49,987 nt of DNA, taken from the NCBI GenBank assembly GCA_003220265.1, contig QHRW01000043.1, positions 1-49,987 on the forward strand. Direction: 5' to 3'. Source of the stretch: Candidatus Rokuibacteriota bacterium. GTDB lineage: Bacteria > Methylomirabilota > Methylomirabilia > Rokubacteriales > CSP1-6. The first letter of the stretch is position 1, and each line of letters starts with the position of its first letter. The notes under the pieces are model-generated. The model did not search any database and had not been told where the DNA came from. It saw nothing but the letters and a program-made list of their open reading frames with translations. The position numbers and the translations under genes are program-made. Shown here piece by piece: positions 16,533 through 24,895 of the stretch.

Positions 16533-17453
16533 CTACGTGACGATCAGTGGATGGGCGTCGGTGACGACGCGAGTCTGGGCCTCGGTGGCGGCGCGGATGT
16601 GCTTCGGCACGTTGAACGCGTGCTGGTGCGTCTGGCCGTCCCAGTAGCCCAGCGGGCTCTTCATGCGCTCGGCGATCAGCCGGTCGATGGCCGCGGCGTC
16701 CTGCTTGCGCGGGTCCACCTTCTTGGTGGCGGTGATGAAGCCCCAGGGCGTGCCGAAGCAGGAGATGAAGGTCTGGTAGGGGGCCACCACCGGGAAGACC
16801 TCGCGCAGGGTCCGGTGGATGGAGGTGAAGAAGTCGAGCTCGCCCAGCTTCGTCATCCCGGCCTGCAGCGTCATGGCCCCGCCCGGCGTGAGCCGGTCGC
16901 GCACCAGCGTGTAGAACTCCCTGGTGAAGAGCAGGCAGGCCGGCCCTTCCTCGAGCGGCTCCACCAGGTCGATCGTGATGAAATCGAACCGCTCGGAGGT
17001 GCGCTCGAGATAGCCCCGGGCGTCCTCGTGGCGGGTTTCCGACCGGGGGTCGTCGAAGGCCCCCTGGTGCATCTCCGGCAGGTACTTCTTGCAGAGCTCC
17101 ACCACCTCGCCGTCGATGTCGACCATGACGGCGCGCTTGATGGTGGGGTAGCGCAGGATCTCGCGGAGGGTGGCCCCCTCACCGCCGCCGATGACCAGCC
17201 CGGACTCCGGGGCCCGCTCGGAGGCCAGCATGCCGGGGTGGACCAGCGCCTCGTGATAGATGAAGTCTTCCGCCTGGCTCGACTGGATGCGGCCGTCGAG
17301 GATCAGCACCTTGCCGTAGGCCGGCGTCTCGATGATCTCCATGTGCTGGAACTTCGTCTGCGCCTCGACGACGGTCCGCTTGATGGCGTGCATGTGGCCC
17401 TCGACGTTCGTCGTGGGCTCGAAGAACCACTTGTAGGACTGGGGGGTGATCAA
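16533..17453 (-). CDS. speE: Spermidine synthase (polyamine aminopropyltransferase)
   Basis: 306 residues. SpeE moves the aminopropyl group of decarboxylated S-adenosylmethionine to putrescine. The N-terminal beta domain (VEAQTKFQHMEIIETPAYGKVLILDGRIQ-type, cut here in parts) precedes the nucleotide-binding VIGGGEGATLREILRY, the VDIDGEVVELCKK strand and the catalytic region FDFITIDLVEP. Family members usually have DxxDP here; this protein has D-L-V-E-P, so substrate choice may differ. The TTG start at 17453 overlaps the speD stop as TTGA. With speD it forms a coupled unit that supplies and uses decarboxylated SAM. Confidence 0.9.
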   Translation of the reverse strand: MITPQSYKWFFEPTTNVEGHMHAIKRTVVEAQTKFQHMEIIETPAYGKVLILDGRIQSSQAEDFIYHEALVHPGMLASERAPESGLVIGGGEGATLREILRYPTIKRAVMVDIDGEVVELCKKYLPEMHQGAFDDPRSETRHEDARGYLERTSERFDFITIDLVEPLEEGPACLLFTREFYTLVRDRLTPGGAMTLQAGMTKLGELDFFTSIHRTLREVFPVVAPYQTFISCFGTPWGFITATKKVDPRKQDAAAIDRLIAERMKSPLGYWDGQTHQHAFNVPKHIRAATEAQTRVVTDAHPLIVT

Positions 17454-17845
17454 CTGACGGCGACCGAGGACTTGTTGACGATCGGCACCCCGGGGTTGAG
17501 GAACATCCCCCGCTGGAGCTCGACCACCGACGCGCGCTCGGCCCCGAACTGCTCGACCAGGTAGTTGGCCGCCACGCTCGGCTGGAGCACGTCGCCGCAG
17601 GAGAAGATGTCGACCGCGGCGTACCGGTATTCCGGCCAGGTGTGGATGGACAGGTGGGACTCGGCAATCACGACGACACCGCTGATGCCGAACGGGTTGA
17701 ACTCGTGGAAGACCACGTCGACGATGGTGGCCTGGGCCCGCTTTGCCGCCTCAACCAAGGCGCCCTTGACGACTTCGAGGTTGGTGATGGCGTCCGAGTC
17801 GCAGTCGAACAACTCGAGCAGCAGGTGCCGTCCCAGCGCGTTCAA
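17450..17845 (-). CDS. speD: S-adenosylmethionine decarboxylase proenzyme (pyruvoyl, class 1B)
   Basis: 131 residues from a TTG at 17845, which has an AAAGGAGGG ribosome site about nine bases upstream; longer frames above it read through the promoter region. The proenzyme cleaves itself between E62 and S63 (VVVIAESHLSIHTWPE), turning S63 into the pyruvoyl group; H68 and C83 (IFSCGD) are the processing and catalytic residues, at the same numbers as in the short bacterial/archaeal enzymes. It makes the aminopropyl donor for SpeE, whose start overlaps its stop. The divergent arginine decarboxylase and agmatinase provide putrescine. Confidence 0.95.
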   Translation of the reverse strand: MNALGRHLLLELFDCDSDAITNLEVVKGALVEAAKRAQATIVDVVFHEFNPFGISGVVVIAESHLSIHTWPEYRYAAVDIFSCGDVLQPSVAANYLVEQFGAERASVVELQRGMFLNPGVPIVNKSSVAVS

Positions 17846-18181
17846 TCCAGCGTCCCTCCTTTGGGCGATCCGGCCATCTACCGCACCTCTCCTGCGACGC
17901 TGCTTCGTGCTTCGCGTCGCGTTCTGGCGGCGAAAAAATTCTTCGCCACCGATAAAATCTGTTTCACTGTATGGTCCGCTCACCCCCATTGCAAGAAAAA
18001 AACGCACCTTCGGATGGTTTTGGATCACGCTCGCGCGCGCGACTTCGCGACTCGATGGCGTGTCGTCGGGTCACTTTTCTCTTGCGTTGGCACGACGGCT
18101 CGGTAAAGTGACGAAAGATTTCTCTCCGCCCTGGTGGCGGCATGGTGATTGGAGGCGAGATCCCACGGTGAGGAGGAGCGA
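17846..18181. promoter_or_regulatory. Divergent control region between speD-speE and pdaD-speB
   Basis: This 336-bp gap is clearly more AT-rich than its surroundings (A-runs near 17933-17960 and 17992-18003). Toward speD, TTGCAA (17989-17994), a 17-base spacer and TACAGT (17966-17971, minus strand) form a plausible sigma70 promoter. Toward pdaD, TTGCGT (18082-18087), 16 bases and TAAAGT (18104-18109) is a weaker candidate. That second -10 lies inside an inverted repeat TCACTTT (18071-18077)/AAAGTGA (18105-18111), which could be an operator. No known polyamine riboswitch was recognised. Confidence 0.5.
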
Positions 18182-18664
18182 ATGACGAAGACGATCACGA
18201 TGGCGGCGGCCACTGCGGGACATGCCGAAGGCGGCACCACCCTCAATGCCTTCGACAACGCGCTGCTCGCGGCGGGCATCGGCAACATCAACCTGATCAA
18301 GGTCTCCAGCATCCTGCCGCCCGAGGTGCCGGTGATCGATCTGCCGAAGATCAAGCTCGGCGCCCTCATTCCCACGGCCTACGCGGCGATGACCAGCGAG
18401 ACGCCCGGCGAGACCGTCGCCGCCGCCGTCGGCTACGCCGTCCCCGACGACCCGGCCAAGAACGGCGTCATCATGGAGTTCCACGGCCTGGCGTCGCGCG
18501 CCGAGGCCGAGCGCCAGATCCACCTGATGCTCGAAGAGGCCTTCCGGGTCCGTGGCGAAACCATCCGCGAGCGGGGCGTCGTCTCCGCCGCGCACACGGT
18601 GGGCAGCCGTCCCGGCTGCGCGCTGGCGGCCATCACGCTCCTGGCCGACGAGGACCTGGTCTAG
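18182..18664 (+). CDS. pdaD: Pyruvoyl-dependent arginine decarboxylase
   Basis: 160 residues. The enzyme converts arginine to agmatine. The self-cleavage site is S42-S43 in LIKVSSILPPE, as in the archaeal PvlArgDC family, and GALIPTAYAAMTS, VIMEFHG and the C-terminal half complete the fold. A GAGGAGG site precedes the ATG at 18182. The stop is TAG at 18662-18664; the following agmatinase frame is the same reading frame and begins at the next codon without a standard start, so either CTG initiation or read-through of TAG is needed. It is divergent from the other pyruvoyl enzyme gene, speD. Confidence 0.93.
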   Translation: MTKTITMAAATAGHAEGGTTLNAFDNALLAAGIGNINLIKVSSILPPEVPVIDLPKIKLGALIPTAYAAMTSETPGETVAAAVGYAVPDDPAKNGVIMEFHGLASRAEAERQIHLMLEEAFRVRGETIRERGVVSAAHTVGSRPGCALAAITLLADEDLV

Positions 18665-19528
18665 CTGCGCCCGGCTTCACCTCGCTTCATCGCCTGCGAC
18701 CGGTCTCTCTCCGACGGCCGCATCATCGTCTACGGCATCCCTTTCGAAGGCCGGGTCAACCTGCGCAAGGGCGCCGACGGCGGCCCGCGCGACCTCCGCC
18801 TGGCCTCCGACTCGATCGAGACCTACTCGCCGTGGGCCGAGCGCGACCTGGAAGACCTGGCGCTGGCCGACATCGGCGACTGCGAGCTCCCCGACGGCGC
18901 CGCGCCCCGCGAGCAGCTCGACGCGGCGCGTGAACAGATCGCCGAGTGGTGGCGCCCGGGGCTGATCCCCTTCATGCTCGGCGGCGACCACACCGCCACC
19001 GTGCCCGTCATGGAGGTGCTGGCGCCGCACTTCCCCGAGCTCAGGATCCTGCAGCTCGACGCCCACCCCGATACCCGCGAGGAGTTCCTCGGCGAGCGGT
19101 ACAACTACGCTTCGGCGATGGCCAGGGTCATGGACGTGGTCGACGCCGAGCGCGTCTACCAGGTGGGCATGCGGACGGGCTCGCGCGAGGAGTACGTGAA
19201 CCGCCGGCCGAACTTCTACCCGGTGCTCGCCGGTCATCCCGTGGAGGTCGTCCGCCGGCTCCTGCCGGCGCTGCGGAGCCACCCGCTCTACGTCACCATC
19301 GACGTCGACGTGCTGGACCCGAGCGAGGCGCCCGGCACCGGCTCGCCCGAGCCCGGCGGGCTGCGCGTGCCGGAGCTGCTGGAGATCGTGCGCATGCTGG
19401 CCGGCTGCCGCATCATCGGCGGCGACCTCGTGGAGGTCGCCCACGCCTGGGACCCGAGCGGGCGCACGGGCATCGCGGCTTCCTGGGTGATTCGCGAGGC
19501 CATGCTGACCTGGTGGGGCGGAGCTTAG
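18665..19528 (+). CDS. speB: Agmatinase (arginase/ureohydrolase family)
   Basis: About 287 residues. It hydrolyses agmatine to putrescine and urea. The Mn2+ site is complete: LGGDHTAT (His), QLDAHPDTR (D-x-H-x-D) and TIDVDVLDPSEAPGTG (D-x-D). The N-terminus reads (L)RPASPRFIACDRS...IIVYGIPFEG, a normal family opening. The frame holds no ATG, GTG or TTG until ATG 18974, which would cut off about a third of the protein. The only start-like codon is CTG at 18665, touching the TAG of pdaD. The next gene likewise starts (GTG) directly after this gene's TAG. The start is thus unusual but the gene is certain. Confidence 0.9.
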   Translation: MRPASPRFIACDRSLSDGRIIVYGIPFEGRVNLRKGADGGPRDLRLASDSIETYSPWAERDLEDLALADIGDCELPDGAAPREQLDAAREQIAEWWRPGLIPFMLGGDHTATVPVMEVLAPHFPELRILQLDAHPDTREEFLGERYNYASAMARVMDVVDAERVYQVGMRTGSREEYVNRRPNFYPVLAGHPVEVVRRLLPALRSHPLYVTIDVDVLDPSEAPGTGSPEPGGLRVPELLEIVRMLAGCRIIGGDLVEVAHAWDPSGRTGIAASWVIREAMLTWWGGA

Positions 19529-20308
19529 GTGACGAAGTCGCGCGAGCGCGAGTACACGGCGCCGCGCCTGTACGAGATCGCCTTCGACATGAACCGCAAG
19601 GGCGAGGTGGATTTCCTCGTCCACTGCTTCAAGCGCTTCGCGCGCCGCCCGGTCCGCCGCGTGCTCGACATCGCCTGCGGCACCGGGCCCCACCTGGTCC
19701 GGCTGGCCGAGCGCGGCTATCGCACCGCCGGCCTCGACCTCTCCCGGCGCAACATCGAGTTCCTGCGCGAGCGCCTGGCCGCCAAGGGACTGTCCGGCGA
19801 CCTCGTGGTCGGCGACATGACGGACTTCCGCCTGGCCCAGCCGGTGGACGCCGCCATCTGCATGCAGGACTCGCAGGGCCACCTGCTCACGAACGACCAG
19901 CTCGTCGCCCACCTGCGCGCCGTGGCGCGCAACCTCAAGAAGGGCGGCGTGTACGTCTTCGACCGCTACATGGCCTCGTCGTGGACAGACCCGGCGCGCG
20001 CCTGGTCGTGGTCGCGCCGCCGCGGCGGCCTGATCGTGCGCGCCTCGTTCTCGGCCTTGAACGACGTCGATCCGGTCTCCCAGATCTTCAGAGAGCACAT
20101 GACACTGGAAGCCGTGGAGAACGGCACCCGTCGCGTGTACCGCCAGACGCATCTGTCGCGGATGGTGTTTCCGCAAGAGCTGCGCGCGCTCGTGGACCTG
20201 GCCGGCGGCTTCGAGTTCGTCCAGTGGTTCTTCGGCTTCAAGCCCCACCAGGTCCTCGAGAAGTCCAGGCATCCCCTGCTGATGGTGGTCGTCCTCCGCC
20301 GCCGCTGA
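19529..20308 (+). CDS. Class I SAM-dependent methyltransferase
   Basis: 259 residues from a GTG that directly follows the speB stop. Motif I is VLDIACGTGPHLVRLAERG and the acidic end of strand 2 is AGLDLSRRNIEFLRER, then VVGDMTDFRL; these bind SAM. The C-terminal half has the beta-strand-rich cap of small-molecule methyltransferases (methyltransferase type 11/25). The substrate is unknown. Position directly after the agmatinase suggests co-transcription, but I see no specific evidence that it modifies polyamines. Confidence 0.85.
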   Translation: MTKSREREYTAPRLYEIAFDMNRKGEVDFLVHCFKRFARRPVRRVLDIACGTGPHLVRLAERGYRTAGLDLSRRNIEFLRERLAAKGLSGDLVVGDMTDFRLAQPVDAAICMQDSQGHLLTNDQLVAHLRAVARNLKKGGVYVFDRYMASSWTDPARAWSWSRRRGGLIVRASFSALNDVDPVSQIFREHMTLEAVENGTRRVYRQTHLSRMVFPQELRALVDLAGGFEFVQWFFGFKPHQVLEKSRHPLLMVVVLRRR

Positions 20309-20358
20309 GCGCTCGGGCTTCCTCCCCCGGCGGCGCGGTCAAGGGTAAGCTCCAGCCC

Positions 20359-21531
20359 GTGTCGAAGAAATCCCCGGTGCTCAGGTTGAAGAAGAGCCAC
20401 GAGCAGCGGGCGCGGACGCATCCATGGATCTTCAAGGGTGACGTGGCGGACGTGAGCGACGTCGCGCCCGGCGACGTCGTCACGGTGATAGATGCCAGCC
20501 GGCGCTTCGTCGGCCGCGGGCTGTTCAATCCGCGGCCGGCGCTCTGCTGCCGGATCTTCACGTGGGAGGACGAACCGCTCGACGATGCCTGGCTCGCCCG
20601 GCGGATCGAGGCGGCCGTGCACGCGCGTGAAGGCTCGGGGCGCGAGGCCGAGCGCCTCGTGTGGAGCGAGGCCGACGGCGTGCCCGGCCTGGTGGTGGAC
20701 CGCTACGGGCCGGCGCTGGTCGTGCAGTGCCTGACGCTCGGCGTCGCCCGCCGGCGCTCGACGATCGTGGCCGCGCTGCGCAGGCGGCTCGGCGACCTGC
20801 CCGTGGCCGCCACGGACGACAGCGCCATGGCGGCGCTCGAAGGCTTCGAGCCGGCCAGCGGCTGGCTGGATCGCCCCGGCCCCGACGAGATCGTGGTGAA
20901 GGAGGCCGGCGTCCGCCTGGCCGTCCGGCCGGGCGCGGGCCACAAGACCGGCCTCTACCTGGACCAGGCCGAGAACCGCGCGCGCGTCGGCGCCGCCGGC
21001 GGGCGCGGCCAGGTGCTCGACGTCTTCGCCTATGCCGGCGGCTTCGCCTGCCACGCCCTCGCCGCCGGCGCCACGCGCGCGGTGTGCGTGGAGTCCTCCG
21101 CCGAGGCGGTCGCCGCCGCGCGGCGCAACTTCGAGCTGAACGGTGTCGCCGCGCGCGCCGAGGTGCGCGCGGTCAACGCCTTCGACGAGCTCCGCCGGCT
21201 CGACCGCGAGCGCGCACGCTTCGACCTCGTCGTCCTCGATCCTCCACCCTTCGCTCGCGGCCGGACCGCTCTCGACGCAGCCCTGCGTGGCTACAAGGAG
21301 ATCAACCTGCGCGCAATGCGCCTGCTGGCGCCGGGCGGACGGCTGGCCACCTTCTCCTGCTCACACCACGTGGACGAGGCGACGTTCGAGGCGACGTGCC
21401 GCGAGGCCGCGGCCGATGCCGGCTTGCGCCTGCGCATCATCGAGCGCCAGTCGCAGGCGGCCGACCACCCGGTGCTGTTGACGGTGCCCGAGACGCGCTA
21501 CCTCAAAGGGCTGCTGCTCGAGGCGGTTTAG
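20359..21531 (+). CDS. Class I rRNA (cytosine-5-) methyltransferase, RlmI/RlmK-like
   Basis: 390 residues from GTG 20359. An N-terminal PUA domain (RARTHPWIFKGDVADVSDVAPGD) is followed by the EEHEE linker fold (DGVPGLVVDRYG) and a Rossmann methyltransferase with VLDVFAYAGGFACHALAAGA, VLDPPPFARG and the catalytic Cys in TFSCSHHV. This is the RlmI family that methylates 23S rRNA C1962 in E. coli. The GTG is chosen because the PUA domain begins within the next 15 residues; an AAGGG site lies about 14 bases upstream. It converges on the MBL lipoprotein gene with no gap between the stops. Confidence 0.9.
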   Translation: MSKKSPVLRLKKSHEQRARTHPWIFKGDVADVSDVAPGDVVTVIDASRRFVGRGLFNPRPALCCRIFTWEDEPLDDAWLARRIEAAVHAREGSGREAERLVWSEADGVPGLVVDRYGPALVVQCLTLGVARRRSTIVAALRRRLGDLPVAATDDSAMAALEGFEPASGWLDRPGPDEIVVKEAGVRLAVRPGAGHKTGLYLDQAENRARVGAAGGRGQVLDVFAYAGGFACHALAAGATRAVCVESSAEAVAAARRNFELNGVAARAEVRAVNAFDELRRLDRERARFDLVVLDPPPFARGRTALDAALRGYKEINLRAMRLLAPGGRLATFSCSHHVDEATFEATCREAAADAGLRLRIIERQSQAADHPVLLTVPETRYLKGLLLEAV

Positions 21532-22602
21532 CTACCAGCCGCGCGTCTCGCCGTGCTTGAGCACCCAGACGCGGTCGGGGTCGAGGTTGCGGCGGCGCGC
21601 CTCGGCCAGCAGGCGCTGCGGCGGCTCGTCGGGCGGCTCCTCGGCGAGATCGAACGTCCCCCAGTGCATGGCGAGGAAGCGGCGGCCGCGGACGTCGTCG
21701 AAGACCTGCAGCGCCTCCTCGGGGGTCGTGTGGCTGAAGCGCATGATCGTGGCCGGCGTGTAGGCGCCGATCGCGATCGCCGCCAGGTCGAAGGGGCCCA
21801 GGCGGGCGCCGATCTCCTTGAAGTAGACGTCGTAGTAGCTCGTGTCGCCGCCGAAGAACACGCGCCGCTCGCGCCCGGCGATCGTCCACCCCGCCCACAG
21901 GCGGCGGTTGAGATCGAACGGCGTGCGCGAGCCGAAGTGCTGCGCCGGCACGCAGGTCAGCGTGACGCCCCGCTCGACGCGCGTGTCCCACCAGTCCAGC
22001 TCGACGACGTCGGTGATGCCGAGGCCGGCCATCCACGCCTTGATGCCGAGCGGCACGTAGAAGCGCGGCCGGTGCTCGGCGGCCAGCCGCCTGACGGTGG
22101 CCACGTCGAGGTGGTCGTAGTGATCGTGCGAGATCAGGACGACGTGGATCGGTGGCAGGTCCTCGAAAGCCAGGCCGGGCGGCGTGAGGCGCTTGGGGCC
22201 CGCGAAGCTCACGGGGCTCGCGCGCTCCGACCACTGCGGATCGGTGAGGATGTTGACGCCGTCGAGCTGGAACAGCAGCGTGGCGTGCCCCACCCAGGTC
22301 ACCGTCGGCTCCCCGCGATTGGCACGCAGGGCGGCGCCGTCGTTGGCGACCCGCGGCAGCGTGAGCGTGCGGGGCGAGACGATCGAGGCCCAGATGCGGC
22401 TGGCGAAGAACGTGGTCCGCGTCCAGAAGGGCGGCCGCTCGAACGCCGGGTTGGTGTTCGCGAACCCGTGCTCCCGGTGGTGGGCGGGCGCGCCGGGCTT
22501 GGGCCCCCCCACGCCCGCGCAGCCGGCCGCCGTCAGCAGCACGGCGAGCAGAACGGCTGCGGAGCGGCGCCGAGGAGGCGCCGGCGATCGGCGAGCGCTC
22601 AG
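21532..22602 (-). CDS. MBL-fold metallohydrolase lipoprotein (NAPE-PLD/UlaG-like)
   Basis: About 356 residues. The metal site is VLISHDHYDHLD (H-x-H-x-D-H), with further ligands in FFGGDTSYY and AMHWGTFD; TWVGHATLLFQLDGVNILTDP is typical of the NAPE-PLD/RomA-like branch. The N-terminus from CTG 22602 gives SARRSPAPPRRRS then VLLAVLLTAAGC, a textbook lipoprotein signal with a lipobox Cys. The first standard start (GTG 22542) lies inside the hydrophobic stretch and would leave too short a signal. CTG 22602 overlaps the histidine kinase stop as CTGA. It was therefore taken as the start. The substrate is unknown, probably a phosphodiester or lactone. Confidence 0.85.
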   Translation of the reverse strand: MSARRSPAPPRRRSAAVLLAVLLTAAGCAGVGGPKPGAPAHHREHGFANTNPAFERPPFWTRTTFFASRIWASIVSPRTLTLPRVANDGAALRANRGEPTVTWVGHATLLFQLDGVNILTDPQWSERASPVSFAGPKRLTPPGLAFEDLPPIHVVLISHDHYDHLDVATVRRLAAEHRPRFYVPLGIKAWMAGLGITDVVELDWWDTRVERGVTLTCVPAQHFGSRTPFDLNRRLWAGWTIAGRERRVFFGGDTSYYDVYFKEIGARLGPFDLAAIAIGAYTPATIMRFSHTTPEEALQVFDDVRGRRFLAMHWGTFDLAEEPPDEPPQRLLAEARRRNLDPDRVWVLKHGETRGW

Positions 22603-23852
22603 TCCGTTTCTCCGATCGGCAGCTCGACGGTGAAGACGGCGCCGCGGCGGTCGGCGCGATTCTCGCCGCGCAGCTTGCCCTTGTGCTCGGCCACGATCCC
22701 GTAGGAGACCGAGAGGCCGAGCCCACTGCCCTCGCCGGGCGGCTTGGTGGTGAAGAACGGATCGAAGAGGCGCGGCATGACGTCGGCCGGGATGCCGGGG
22801 CCGGTGTCGAGCAGCTCCAGCACGACGACGCCGTCGGCCGGGCGGATGCGGACGGTCAGCACGCGCTCATCCTGCTGGGTCATGGCCTGGTGCGCATTCT
22901 GCACCAGGTTGAGGATCACCTGCTGCACCTGGTTCTCGTCGGCCCACACGGGCGGGCAGTCCGCGAAGTCCGTCTCCACCTGGATCTTGTCGACCTCGAG
23001 CTGGTAGGCCTTGAGCTCGAGCACGCGACGCACCTGGTCGGCCACCGAGCAGGGCCGCCGCTCGGGCGCGTAGTGGCGCGAGAAGAGCAGGAGGTTCTGG
23101 ACGATGCGCGCGGCCCGCGAGGCCTCGTCGGAGATGATCGTGAGCCGCTCGCGCATGTGCGGGGTGGCCTCGGCGCGCTCCAGCAGCAGGTGCGTCTGGC
23201 CCAGGATCGTCGTGAGCGGGTTGTTGATCTCGTGGGCGACGCCGGAGGCCAGCTCGCCGACCGCCCACAGCTTCTCGGCGTGGACGAGCTGGGCCTGCGC
23301 GCGCTTCAACTCCTCGAGCTGGCGCAGCGTCTCGGAGTACAGCCGCGCGTTGTCGAGCGCGATGCCGATCTGGTCGGCCGTGGCCTCCACCAGCGCCACC
23401 TCCGCCCGGCCGAACGTCTTGTTCGTCTGGCGCCCGAGCGACAGCGTGCCCAGGATGCGGCCACGGCTGTGGATCGGCACGCACAGGAACGCGCGCTGGC
23501 GGTCCTTCCTCACGACACGCTTGGCGGCCGGCAGGAGGTTGGGTGTCGTCACGACGTTGCGCACGTTCAGCGTCTGGCCGGTCGCCGCCACGCCGCCGAT
23601 GAGGCCGTGGCCGACCGTGAGCACGCGATTGATGTCGCGCAGCTCCGGCGACAGGCCGCGGTCGCCGCGCAGGTGGAGGGTCTGGCCGTCATCCGAGAGC
23701 AGGTGCAGGCTGGAGATCTCGTGGCCGGTGACGTGGGTGAGCGCGTCGAGCGCGGTGCGCAGCACCTCGGCCACGTCGAGCGAGCGGCCGACCGTCTCTG
23801 CGACGGTGTGGAGGATCTGCAGGTGGCGCTGCGAGCCCGCGCCGCCTTTCAT
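22599..23852 (-). CDS. GAF-domain sensor histidine kinase
   Basis: 417 residues. A GAF domain (about 12-170) is followed by a short coiled linker, a HisKA box with the phospho-acceptor H207 (GVAHEINNPLTT), the N box NQVQQVILNLVQNAHQ, G1 DTGPGIP and G2 GEGSGLGLSVSYG. It has no transmembrane segment, so it senses a cytoplasmic ligand. The ATG at 23852 overlaps the stop of the HD-GYP regulator as ATGA, so the two are coupled and are likely a signalling pair. No DNA-binding regulator is next to it. Confidence 0.93.
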   Translation of the reverse strand: MKGGAGSQRHLQILHTVAETVGRSLDVAEVLRTALDALTHVTGHEISSLHLLSDDGQTLHLRGDRGLSPELRDINRVLTVGHGLIGGVAATGQTLNVRNVVTTPNLLPAAKRVVRKDRQRAFLCVPIHSRGRILGTLSLGRQTNKTFGRAEVALVEATADQIGIALDNARLYSETLRQLEELKRAQAQLVHAEKLWAVGELASGVAHEINNPLTTILGQTHLLLERAEATPHMRERLTIISDEASRAARIVQNLLLFSRHYAPERRPCSVADQVRRVLELKAYQLEVDKIQVETDFADCPPVWADENQVQQVILNLVQNAHQAMTQQDERVLTVRIRPADGVVVLELLDTGPGIPADVMPRLFDPFFTTKPPGEGSGLGLSVSYGIVAEHKGKLRGENRADRRGAVFTVELPIGETD

Positions 23853-24853
23853 GCGCCGCGGCCCATGGCGCCGGGCACTCTCGGCCCGCCGTTCCGGGCG
23901 CCCAGGTCGCCCACGATCTCGACGAAGCGCGCGACCACGCGCGCATCCCACGCCCCCGTGTCGGCCTCCTCGCGCAGGATGCCCAGCGCGTCGGCGGTGG
24001 AGAGCGCGGCCTTGTAGGGCCGCGCGGTGTGCAGCGCGTCGAAGACGTCCACCACGGCCATGATGCGTGCGCCGAGCGGGATCCCCTCGCCCTGGAGCCC
24101 GTCGGGATAGCCGCTGCCGTCCCAGCGCTCGTGGTGGTGGCGGATGATGGGCCGCACGTCGTCCAGCGTATGGAGCCCTCGCACCAGGTCCGCGCCGATG
24201 CTGGGATGGCGCTGGATCTGCGCGAGCTCGCTCGGCGTCAGCGCGCCTGGCTTCAGCAGCACCGTGTCCGGCACCGCGATCTTACCGAGGTCGTGCAGGT
24301 AGCCGCCGAGGTGGAGCGCACGGATGAGCGGCTCCGGCACGTTCAGCGCCCGGCCGAGCGCCACGCCGTAGGTGGCCAGCCGCTCGCAATGTCCGCTCGT
24401 ATAGAGGTCGCGGGCCTCGATGGTTGCGCCGAGCGTGACGATCACGCCCTCGGCCCGCTCGAGCTGGTCGAGCAGTGTCTTCACCCGCAGGAGCGCGCCG
24501 ACCCGCGTGCTCAGCTCCGAGAGCTCGAACGGCTTGCCGAAGAAATCGTCGGCGCCGGCGGCCAGCCCGGCCACCCGCGCGTCGAGATCGGTCACGGCGG
24601 TGAGGATCACGATCGGGGTCAGCGCGAAGCGCGGATCGGCCTTGAGCCGCTTGCACAGCTCGACGCCGCTGATCCCCTTCATGTGAACGTCCGTGAGGAC
24701 CAGATCCGGCGCGGCCACCTCGACGTCGCGCAGCGCCGCCTCGGCCGACGCGGCCATGCGCACGGCGTAGCCGAGCTCGACGAGCTGATCCCGGAGCATC
24801 TCGCGCACGTCGAGCTCGTCCTCGACGACGAGAATCGTGGGGTTCAGGGGCAT
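23849..24853 (-). CDS. RpfG-like response regulator with HD-GYP phosphodiesterase domain
   Basis: 334 residues. The receiver domain has E11/D12, phospho-acceptor D55 (LVLTDVHMKG) and K107 (FGKPFE). The HD-GYP domain shows HD at 187-188 (YLHDLGKIAVPD) and HHERWDGSGYPDG at about 240-252, the signature of c-di-GMP (or cGAMP) phosphodiesterases. It probably lowers c-di-GMP in response to the coupled GAF kinase. It lies 42 bases after alaS on the same strand. The YajQ-type c-di-GMP-binding protein and PilB further upstream may be part of the same output, but that is inference. Confidence 0.93.
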   Translation of the reverse strand: MPLNPTILVVEDELDVREMLRDQLVELGYAVRMAASAEAALRDVEVAAPDLVLTDVHMKGISGVELCKRLKADPRFALTPIVILTAVTDLDARVAGLAAGADDFFGKPFELSELSTRVGALLRVKTLLDQLERAEGVIVTLGATIEARDLYTSGHCERLATYGVALGRALNVPEPLIRALHLGGYLHDLGKIAVPDTVLLKPGALTPSELAQIQRHPSIGADLVRGLHTLDDVRPIIRHHHERWDGSGYPDGLQGEGIPLGARIMAVVDVFDALHTARPYKAALSTADALGILREEADTGAWDARVVARFVEIVGDLGARNGGPRVPGAMGRGA

Positions 24854-24895
24854 CGCTGTCCTCGGCCCGCGTGACCGGGCCGTCGTGTGTCCGGC

